This document shows positions 55,703 to 64,000 of a DNA stretch of 64,000 nucleotides, one piece after another. The notes under the pieces were generated by a model. The model was not told where the DNA came from, ran no database searches, and was given only the letters and a program-made list of their open reading frames with translations. Location: NCBI GenBank assembly GCA_961205875.1, contig OY540816.1, forward strand, positions 7,078,701 through 7,142,700, written 5' to 3'. Both the position numbers and the translations under genes were made by a program. Source of the stretch: Sialis fuliginosa (Eukaryota > Arthropoda > Insecta > Megaloptera > Sialidae). Within the stretch, counting starts at the first letter, position 1. Each line of letters starts with the position of its first letter.

Positions 55703-56080
55703 CAGTGTATTCCAAGTTGGTTAAGACATAGGAAATTTAACATGGAGACAATTAGAAATGTTGTAGTAACCTTTGGTCAAATTTAACGATGTGTGATTGG
55801 TGCATTTTGAAATGCCGCCTCGAAAGTAACTGATAAATTTTAAATTAATCAACAGTATTTTGTTCTCAACTTTAATTTCATTAATTTAAGCATCCTAGAT
55901 AAAATTATAACAATATTTTTTGGCAGATATAAATTTGAAAACAAAATACTAATTACTATTTTATTAAATTTTGTGGAGGCATTTCAAAATGCACCAATCA
56001 CACATCGTTAAATTTGACCAAAGGTTACTACAATACTTCTAATTGCCCCCATGTTAAATTTCCTATGTCTTAATAGACTG
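55703..56080. mobile_element. TA-flanked inverted-repeat element
   Basis: Ends CAGTGTATTCCAAGTTGG.. and ..CTTAATAGACTG, with about 115 bp of inverted similarity (GACATAGGAAATTTAACATGG; GGTCAAATTTAACGATGTGTG; CACCAATCACACATCG). TA lies on both sides. Non-autonomous; Tc1/mariner-like is the likely class. Confidence 0.78.
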
Positions 56081-57563
56081 TATATGTAATATGTATGTAT
56101 GTACATATATGAAACAATTTTTATTAGAGCAAATAATATAATGTTTAACGCTATAAAATAAATATATCATGTAATATTATATAAATAAATATTCGTTCTT
56201 CAATTAACTTCATCTTGTAGCAAAATAATGCTATTATCTTAATTTTCATTGTATTGTACTTACTTTAATAAACATTCAACTTTACCTTTCTTTCAAAGTA
56301 AAAAAAGAAAGCTCTCTCTTGTTAATTGTTTTGCGCAGAGATGACAAAGGAACAAAAATATACAACAGTTGTTGAACAAATAATTATTTAATGTATAAAT
56401 TAAATAGATGAACATTTAAATAATAAGTGAAATATTTCATTATTAAATATAAGATCAAGTTTTAAAAACTTCGTGGATGTGACTAGTGTTTTAGGGGAAA
56501 TTTTTTGCTCCTCAGTTTAAAAAAATCTAGGTCAAAATTTTAAGATTGCCTTTTTTAAATTGTTCAGCCATATATCAATTGGCCCCTATTCTACATACAT
56601 CACTGCGAGGGGGGGAGGCTGCCCCTTCTTTGGTTATGCCACTAGACGTGACGATGTGTAATCTTATATAACGATCTTAAAAGTATTTATTAAATATAAA
56701 TGAATTTTGTGCATTCCTATCTTCGCTCCCCCATATCCGTTGATACCGGAACGTTATAGTTTTCAAATTATTATAAATAAAATGAAATTCAAACAAAATC
56801 ATATTTTCCTAATTTACGCTTGCATACATATGAATAGAAACATTACTGTCTATAAATAATTAATAATCCATTGCTAACATTTATATAATTGTTTAATAAA
56901 ATACAAAAATATTTACACAAATGAAAATCAAATATTAAAATACTAGAACAAACCATACAATTTTACAAAATAAAATAATACATAGAATCTATTATTCAAT
57001 AACAATGTGAAATTTTTATCGCCATTAGGAATGAGAATATAATCGGATTATGTTCGAGTTTTTTAATATTTATTTATAATTAACACTAATTCAATAATTG
57101 TTAGTACTACATATTTTAGAACATAAATAATTCTTATCTTTATCAGATATCATAAAAAGAGAATTATCTGGAGCCCTCACCACAAAATTGGGGGGGGGGA
57201 AGCCAATGTTCTATAAACTCATTAATGTAGAAAGAATATTGAAATTGAAATTTGAAATTGTATATGGAGACCCTAGATTCCTGGCGTGAATAATATATAA
57301 TACATTTTGTTTTCTTCATTTCTATAATTTATCTTTTTATTTTTCCTAATTTTTAAGCAAAGGCCAGTCTTGAATCCAAGAGGATAATGGGAGGGGTTTC
57401 CTCGAAATCCACCCTCCTGAAGAAAAATTTCTGAATTCAACACTGCATAATTAAAATTAACTTGGGGTTTCATGAAGCTATAACGCGCCAATGTTAACAA
57501 ATTTTTTTAAATATTTTTTTACAACCTATAATATCTATTAAACTCACAAAAATGTGTTATTAT
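56081..57563. other. AT-rich intergenic DNA
   Basis: No gene recognised. G-runs near 56610 and 57190 accompany possible hAT-end debris. The signal-peptide exon of the downstream channel gene should lie to the left of 58622 and could be in this region, but I could not identify it. Confidence 0.4.
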
Positions 57564-58078
57564 TAGAGACTGGAAAAATAGTTTTTCAACTATTGCGAAA
57601 AATGTAACTATTGTAATTTTTATTACATAGGTATCTTCATCGATTTCAGAAAACTGGTTTGATTAAACCCAATTTGAAATCAACTATTTGCAATTATTTT
57701 ACCTTTCTAAAATATTTGCCTTTTTTTATCCAACGTTAAAAATTTTGTAGTTTTATATATGTATTTTTAGAAATACATTTTGTCTATTATACAGATATTT
57801 TTATAGATATTTATGTTGAGTTTATACATATTTATTTGTTTTTCCTTTTTTTTAGCTTCTAAAATCTATCTTGAATCGACCATAACATGTTTTCCTCGAA
57901 AATTTCAGATTTGACACTTTTTACTAATATACGTTAATTTCACTAATTATTGATTAAATCGAAAAAAAATTTAGTATTGTAAAAAAATTTGTAACTATTT
58001 CACAACTATTTTACAGAAAAAAAATCAACTTTATAGTAACTATTTCATTTAAAATAACAACTATTTTTCCAATCTCTA
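57564..58078. mobile_element. hAT-type element (TAGAGACTGG ends), duplication GTTATTAT
   Basis: Begins TAGAGACTGGAAAAATAG and ends CTATTTTTCCAATCTCTA, bounded by a perfect 8-bp repeat GTTATTAT (57556-57563, 58079-58086). The interior is ACTATTT-rich. Same family as 7807-8065. Confidence 0.85.
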
Positions 58079-58086
58079 GTTATTAT

Positions 58087-58621
58087 ATGTATTATAATAC
58101 TTATTTTGTTAATTTGAATTATTAATTAATAAATAATTCCAAGTGTAATATGTATTAAAAAAATTCATGTGGTGGATACATAATTTTTTCGTGTTTTCAT
58201 AATTTAATTTATAATTACAATATTGAGAACAATAAAATTGAATTTATAAACATAATGAATAGAGGCCTGACAATGAGTTCAATGAGAAATAATTGCAGAC
58301 AGACCTTCAACTTCAAATGCATTTCAATGATTAAATTTATTATAACAACAATTAACTAAAGTACTATTGGCAAAACGAACAATTTGCTCTAATGAAGTAA
58401 TTGTCAATTTAAAGTTATTGTCTCATTAATAGCGATCACTGTTTCCACAAATCAGTTTGTTTAGATGCACCAGTACTGCATATTAGATATAGGAATAATT
58501 GCATAGTCTTAAAATGTTCCATTGGTTTTTTGTTCTTTTAATAATATTTTTGTGGTAACGCTAATAAAGTTATATTGCTTTGATTGAGAATATATACATA
58601 TGTATATTTGTATATTTTTAG
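58087..58621. other. AT-rich DNA upstream of the channel gene exons
   Basis: Intron or upstream region of the channel gene. The pyrimidine-rich stretch ending TATTTTTAG at 58621 is the splice acceptor of the first recognised exon. Confidence 0.5.
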
Positions 58622-61600
58622 TTCGATTATTGATGGTGAAAAAAATGCTACAATACGTCCGGAAAATGTTTTGCCGGAACATTATGTAAAAGGTAGGAAA
58701 GTACATATAATATTTTGAATTTATATAAAGGACCAGTTTTGAAGATATCTTATTAGATTTTGCGAGGTTTAGGGCATTGGTTAATTAAAATTTATTACGT
58801 ATTTAAACAACATTAAGCGAATTACAATGAAAACTTGACGACCACTTCTGCATTTCACTGTACATACTTCTGAACTTTTTTAGTTATTACAAGGAACAAA
58901 GAAAATGCCAAAAATAAAATTGATAAATTTTATATATTTACTTTACAAAGTTAATACGAAACTTTGAATTTTACGTGTGCTTTACAATTTATAAAAGTTT
59001 TTTATTTTTCTCAGAAATTCGTCCTCCTGCCGCATCTAAAGGAAGCGCCGTGATGGTAGATTTCAATATATATGTTGTAGACATAAATTCTATCAACGTT
59101 GAGGATATGGATTTTAGGTAAATTTTAATGCAAACCTATATTATTAAAAAAAAAGTTCATATATTTAATTAACATATAAACATAAAATTTCAGACTCTTA
59201 GACAAGGAAAGATATAGGCATGGGCGCCGGGAGGGGGGTGCAAGGAGGTGCACTTGCACCCCCCTGGCAAAAAAAAACACATGAAAAATTAAGAAATACA
59301 ATTTTTATTTTAAAATTCAATCTTTCAATAACAGTTTAAGTTGGGCCTCAGGACCTTTTTTTTTTTTTGATCGCGCCAATTTAAATTCCTAACTTATAGA
59401 TAAAAATAAAAACTGAAGACCTTTTTTTTTTAGTCATGTTAATTTTAATGCAGATTTACTATTACAAAATTATTATTATTATTATTATTTTTAATTATCC
59501 TCGCGAGCCGTATGTAATTTAATTATCTAGATGCACCCCCCCCCCCCCCTGAATGAAATTCTGCCGGCGCCCATGGATATAGGACAAATAACACATTACC
59601 TATCGTTGTTACCATATCGCTCCACGCAGTGCCGGATTAACCATGTAGAAGGAGTAGCAAATGCTACGGGCCTCCACGTCTCCGGGGGCCTCGCGGCTTT
59701 TCGAAAAAATATCTCTTTTGGATTTACCATCTACCGTCCAATGATTGATACGGGGTGTCCTCTACATTAATTAATAATTTAATTTTAGGGTTTACAATCT
59801 CAATTTGATTTAATCGAAAAATCGATTTTTAAAGCTCCGATCTTTGATTTTTTGAATCGATTTTTTAAAATTTGCCCACATTAAACGCCCCGGGTGACAC
59901 CCGTCTCATTTATTAATAAAATAAAGTCTATTTATCTCCTTTTTTGGTTATTTAAAGCTTTCATGGGGATAAATGTCTAATAAATTGAATCAATTGACAT
60001 TGTTTTTTGGTAATTGCTATAAGGGGTCATAACTGTCCAATTTATTTAAAAAAATAGAGTCCACTGATATTGTTTCTGTTGTAAAAAATTCACAGGGGGT
60101 TACACTCGCCTAATGTACAAAAAATAAATCCTATTAACTTTTTTTCGGAGGGTGGGGGACACTATGTATTTCCACCCTGGGAAAAAGTAGTCCATTTAAT
60201 AAGAATATATAAATTATTTATTATTAAAAATAAATTTTAAGGGTCGATATGATTGTGATACAACAGTGGGAAGAGCCCAGATTAAGATTACCTGATGACA
60301 TTTTCGAAGAAGGTGACGATTACGTAACATTACCACCAGAATTTTTTGACAATCTTTGGCAACCAGATCCTTATTTTATTAACACAAAAATTGCTGGTAA
60401 ATATTTAGAACAAGTTATATCGTACATCTTTTATAAATGTTTCTAATACAAATACTGTTATAATAACTTCAGAAATCGCATCATTAACCCACAAATTTTC
60501 TTCTGTGACATTATTTAAAAATAAAACAGTTCGTTACACAGCTCGTATGTACGCCATCATAGCATGTCAAATGGAGTTTTTAAATTATCCAATGGATGTT
60601 CAAAACTGTCCGCTATATATAGAGAGCTGTAAGTATTTTATAACGTTGGTTTTAGTATTACAGACACTAATCAAAGTTCTTCTACCTCATTTGGCACCCC
60701 CCTGTACCTTGGTACTCAGGGCAGACCGACCCATCCGCCCCCGCCACCCCCCTGAGTCCACTATTAATAGTAATCCAATATAGATAGATAATTAAATAAA
60801 TCAAATCTGTTTTAATTTTTGAACCGTATTCTACTTATTTATGCTATATATGCTGCCATCTATGAGTCTTTTAAAAATATTTATGTCAATTTCGTCTTTA
60901 TCTATTATTAAATTTTAAATTTTCTTTTCATTGTTATAAAAAAAATCTTATCTGTAATCAAGGTATATAAAGTACATACCTTGATTTGTAATATTATTTG
61001 TATAATTAAAATGAATTTCAGTTTCATATAACAATAAAAAAGTACATCTACAATGGGCAAACCCTGGTGTAACTCTAAATCACGAACTGAAACTTCTTCA
61101 ATATCATGTTGGTGAACCAATGGAGTTAAAAGAAAGTACTGAATATATTTGCGAAAAAGGAGGTTGTATTACTGAATCAATATTTAATTAAAGCAAGGTT
61201 CATGTAACCATTATTCCTACAGAATAAATACAATAAAAATATTATTACCGTAGAGAAATTTTTGATGCTCCATCAAGCAACTCAAGTAAAAATGCATTAA
61301 CCCACAACAATCATGTATAACAAACAAATACACCTGCTTTAGGTACTGTATATGCACCCACAGCACACAGCAGACATGAATAGTGGTTCAGAGGATTATT
61401 ATAATCTTGTGTTCATGCCTTTTACAGGTACGTTATATTATACCCGTGACAGATGTATTTGTTCGCTATGCGTGCCTGTTGCGGGTGCATAAAAGCATAC
61501 GTGTATAGGTACTGACTAAGAAATTCAGTACATTTTTACTTGAGAACCAAGCATTTAGCATGTTTTGCAAAAACCCTTAAAATTTGCCTCATTACTATTG

Positions 61601-63043
61601 TCTAGTCATATTAAAAAAGCAATACAAAAATGAAAACATTTTTATTTGTATTAATTCAGTAGGTACCCCATGAATGATGTACTAATAAAAATATTAATAT
61701 CTATTTACTTTTTAGGAAACTTTTCTCGTTTAACTGTATACTTTCGTTTTGAAAGACAAATTGGCCATCACCTAATACAAACCTTTGCTCCGTCAGCTCT
61801 TGTAGTTGTTCTATCATGGTTTAGTTTCTGGATTGGGCTGGACGCTATACCTGGCAGAGTGACACTCATTGTTACGTCAATGTTAACATTAGTTACTATG
61901 TTTACTGGATTAAGAAGTGACATTCCACCTGTAGCTTACATAAAAGTAATTTTTTTATTTAATTACAGTTACCAAATGAAATAGTGACTGACATAAGTTA
62001 AATACCTATAAGATTATAAAACAACGTATGTAATCCATAGATAAATTAAATGAGGTGCATTTGCTCAAAGGACTTCAAAATATACTATTTCCCAAATCTA
62101 CTGTAAATATCTAGTTTACAAATTATCAGTTCTTTTTAAAACAAAATAATTTTTTGCAGGCTTTAGATATTTGGATGGCCGGTTGTATGCTCTTTGTTTT
62201 TGCATCATTGGGTGAATTTATTGTTGTTAAAGTTTTGGAAATGGCGCACAATGTTGAGAAGAAACAAAACATTCATTCTTCACAAACCATCTCATTAGTA
62301 AGTATTGAATGAATTTATTTATAAAAAAGCTTATGTCCGGTATTATAAAGGAGCTTGCAAAATTTACTAGCTTGCAAGCACTCTCAAATGGGGTATTAAT
62401 TCTGTACTAGTATCTATGGATTAACTATGGAATTCAGAGCAGTAATATTTCAACTAATTGTAACACAGTTGGCAACTTTGACCATACAAAATAATTTTCA
62501 TATCATCAGTTTTAATACCATTGGTGTTTACATACTACAAGTGCATGTAAATTGTCAAACATTTCATGAAATTTAAAGAGAACTGTCAGATATGTTTGAA
62601 ACCTCATTTGGAAGTGCTTGCAAGCTAGCAAATTTTGCTAGCTTGTTTATAATACCGGACATTAGTAACTTCATTATATGCTTAGTTCTATATTTAAGTT
62701 TATTAAATAAATCTGTAATTTTTTAGATACAAAATAGCAATAAAACAACATCTATGGAAACATGGGATAACATATCTTTACGATTATGTAATATGAAACA
62801 AGAAGAGAATAAAGTTTTAAATTTACAGGTGATTTAAATTTAATAATTAAATATCAAATCCACATTAATAGAATGCACTATATGTAAAATATCAATAAAC
62901 ATCTTTTTTGTTAACGACAGAGTTCAAAAGATCCAAAAATGGTATGGGAAGAGATTGATAAAATTTCTCGAATAATATTTCCAATTTTATTTTTATTGTT
63001 TATGACACTGTACTGGCCCATTTTGTTACTTCGTGTGTCATAA
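58622..63043 (+). CDS. Cys-loop ligand-gated anion channel subunit (insect pHCl/Hodor- or CG12344-type), 5' exon missing
   Basis: Nine exons join in frame: 58622-58692, 59015-59117, 60242-60396, 60473-60628, 61022-61162, 61716-61945, 62160-62297, 62727-62828, 62921-63043 (TAA). They encode 405 residues. All introns begin GT and end AG; the donor after 61162 (GTTGTA) is weak. The extracellular part has the loop-A motif WQPDPYF (about 98-104) and a Cys loop, C141 to C155, with the standard 13 residues between and YPMD in place of the common FPMD. The start of the pore region follows NFSRLTVYFRFER. M1 is about 228-251. M2 begins IPGRVTLIVTSML (about 253-265), where anion channels usually have PAR and this one has PGR. 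M3 (ALDIWMAGCMLFVF) follows, and M4 (FPILFLLFMTLYWP) ends near the C-terminus after a short intracellular loop. The family forms pentameric chloride channels in the plasma membrane; ligands in this insect branch include protons or zinc. The exact subclass and ligand are inference. The signal peptide and start codon were not found, so the gene is 5'-incomplete. Two transposons sit in its introns. Confidence 0.9.
59219..59575. mobile_element. hAT-type element in a channel-gene intron, duplication GATATAGG
   Basis: Begins CATGGGCGCCGGGAGGGG and ends CTGCCGGCGCCCATG, bounded by a perfect 8-bp repeat GATATAGG (59211-59218, 59576-59583). G/C runs next to both ends; an ATT microsatellite inside. The open frame 59531-59770 crosses its end and is not a gene. 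Confidence 0.88.
59627..59766. repeat. hAT-like end fragment (CAGTGCCGGATTAAC)
   Basis: A one-sided fragment with CAGTGCCGGATTAACC and GGGCCTCC..GGGGGCCTCG, typical of hAT-type ends; no right partner in the intron. Confidence 0.5.
60660..60780. repeat. Transposon-end fragment in a channel-gene intron
   Basis: GC-rich text (CCCCCTGTACCTTGG, CAGGGCAGACCGACCC, CCCCCGCC) unlike the AT-rich introns around it; comparable to ends of hAT-type elements at 47140-47208 and 54430-54510. The 92-codon frame here reads from the preceding exon into it. Confidence 0.45.
62334..62661. mobile_element. PIF/Harbinger-like miniature element in a channel-gene intron, duplication TTA
   Basis: Begins TGTCCGGTATTATAAAGG and ends TTTATAATACCGGACA, flanked by TTA (62331-62333, 62662-62664). 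About 320 bp, closely similar along its length to 48692-49010. It lies between the M3 exon and the intracellular-loop exon. Confidence 0.85.
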
Positions 63044-63081
63044 ACCTGGTAAGAAAAGCATTCTAATTAATTTAAAAATAA

Positions 63082-63087
63082 TTTATT
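63082..63087 (-). terminator. AATAAA polyadenylation signal of PWP2
   Basis: On the minus strand AATAAA lies 29 bp after the PWP2 stop codon. Cleavage 10-30 bases further would fall between about 63050 and 63075, next to the channel gene's stop codon at 63043. Confidence 0.6.
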
Positions 63088-63115
63088 AACTGACGTTTAC
63101 ATCATTCAATAATTT

Positions 63116-63990
63116 TTATGACATAATCATTAATTCTTCATCACTACTTTCACTGTTTGCTGCTCCTTCATCTGTTTCCATTTTTATTTTTGTGAATTTT
63201 GCATGTTCTGATGATACAGTTATGTATTCCATTGTATATTTATTAAAATCACATCTGAAATAAAATTTCATTTTATTGACATAAAAATAAAAAATTAATT
63301 TAACATTCACAAAATTACTTACATTTTTGATAACATATCATACTTTCTTTGTAATGCTTTGTGAATTGCTAAAATTGTTGGTGTTGGTATCTGAGTAGAT
63401 CGGCTCTTTACTAAGAGTTCTGTGACCCAATCGATATAGAATTCAATATGCCGAGATGATTCCAAAGCATTTGCTATATGTTTAAGGACACGTTCAGAAT
63501 ATACTTCGGGTAGTGATGTCACCAATAACTTCACTATTTAAAAAATAAATATTAATTTTTTGTATAGAAATAAACATATCAAATGCTTATTTTGATTTAT
63601 TTTTGATCTAAGAAATTAAACCTTAACCACATCGACATGTGTTTCGACTTCACAAGAAGTCCTTGCCAGGAGCCCAACACTTCCTAGTCTGGAACTGTTA
63701 AGCTCCTGATGAGGACTTCTTGTAAAGTTGAAACACATGTCTAGTGACATTTTTTTATTGTAGTTAAGTATAATTTTAGTTTAAGTGACTAAGAAACCAC
63801 AGTTTCTCTGTTTTTCCATAAGGGAATAAGGTCAATTTGAGCATTCAAAAATTAAGTTGCCATTAGAATTAGTTCACATGCTATTTTACTCATATAAATA
63901 AGAATTAATATTTACCATCTTTAGATGGAATACCCTCCAAAACTTCCTGGATAATTTTTTCATCATTTAATTTCAATGCCATCATTACAG
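63116..63990 (-). CDS. PWP2: PWP2 (periodic tryptophan protein 2), last three exons
   Basis: Three exons on the minus strand, 63990-63916, 63533-63323 and 63254-63116, splice in frame (acceptors TTTTTAG, TTAAATAG, TTTCAG; donors GTAAAT, GTAAGT). They give the C-terminal 140 residues; the rest lies beyond the right edge. The encoded order is LKLNDEKIIQEVLEGI, VTSLPEVYSERVLKHIA, SSRHIEFYIDWVTELL, a CDFNKY(T)MEY segment after LSKI, and an acidic end (NSESSDEELMIMS). Known PWP2 proteins end with the same succession: LN E/Q..VLE.., SLP..Y...VL..A, S.HLEFYL.W...LL, LQKS...LSK.C.WN.Y.M.Y and an acidic tail. PWP2 is a WD-repeat subunit of the UtpB module of the 90S pre-ribosome, working in the nucleolus in early 18S rRNA processing. 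The window contains only the helical C-terminal domain, after the WD propellers. The gene is convergent with the channel gene, with 72 bp between stop codons. Confidence 0.9.
63634..63741. repeat. Hairpin with CTGATGAGGACTTC..GAAAC motif in a PWP2 intron
   Basis: Arms of 40 bp are inverted copies (GACATGTGTTTCGACTTCAC at left). Within each arm a smaller stem GACTTC-TTGT-GAAGTC is followed directly by GAAAC (perfect on the minus-strand reading, slightly decayed on the plus strand). The plus-strand arm begins CTCCTGATGAGGAC. Likely an inverted pair of retroelement ends. Confidence 0.7.
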
Positions 63991-64000
63991 CTAAAAATAA

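Noticed and set aside
59531..59770. 79-codon frame within the channel locus
   Set aside because: Lies over hAT ends and C-runs in an intron; the in-frame exon chain skips it.
63700..63741. Functional hammerhead ribozyme
   Set aside because: CTGATGA and GAAAC are present, but no helix I complement was found and the spacing has an extra base; kept only as a hypothesis for the whole family.
1..64000. tRNA, rRNA, CRISPR arrays or bacterial-type operons
   Set aside because: None visible; the sequence has eukaryotic introns and transposons throughout, and no tRNA-like cloverleaf with box A/B was recognised by eye.

Overview
This is a eukaryotic, AT-rich, repeat-dominated window. Three things point to an insect. 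It has spliced genes with short AT-rich introns. It carries an arthropod-type Cys-loop anion-channel gene. Its DNA-transposon families (piggyBac, hAT, Tc1/mariner, PIF/Harbinger-like, Helitron-like ends) include repeats of a style common in insect genomes. I cannot name the species. I recognise no host coding gene from the left edge to about 58.6 kb; only the right-hand 5.4 kb holds conserved host genes.

Layout. 1-19 kb: AT-rich DNA with inverted-repeat elements (793-1395, 2632-4046), hAT-type elements with 8-bp target duplications (5446-6184, 7807-8065, 8327-8616), three copies of one long repeat (called G here), a second dispersed family (H), and a satellite-like block of palindromes at 13965-14417. 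19-34 kb: a 1.56-kb near-perfect palindrome (19140-20702), two copies of family J, two TTAA-flanked elements (24226-24930, 25348-26083), several hAT elements, and a duplicated segment around 32-33 kb. 35-40 kb: Helitron-like ends and a TA-flanked mariner-like relic (37054-38424). Inside that relic sits a smaller element carrying an exon fragment of the ribosome-biogenesis gene BRX1. 41.4-45.3 kb: a full-length piggyBac-type element with an intact 622-residue transposase, followed 66 bp later by a second TTAA element that hosts a hAT insertion. 45.8-58 kb: nested hAT, mariner-like and PIF-like elements, a Helitron-like end with tandem repeats, and several hairpins.

Host genes. On the plus strand, nine exons (58622-63043) encode most of a Cys-loop ligand-gated anion channel; the signal-peptide exon was not found. 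On the minus strand, the last three exons of PWP2 (63990-63116), a 90S pre-ribosome WD-repeat protein, run off the right edge. The two stop codons face each other 72 bp apart, so the transcripts probably overlap at their 3' ends.

A notable property of the window is that many insertions can be dated relative to each other, because an uninterrupted sister copy of the target lies elsewhere in the window (8.3/49.4 kb, 22.1/49.5 kb, 32.1/32.9 kb, 46.2/32.5 kb, 33.6/53.8 kb, 22.8/23.2 kb, 37.1/38.4 kb).
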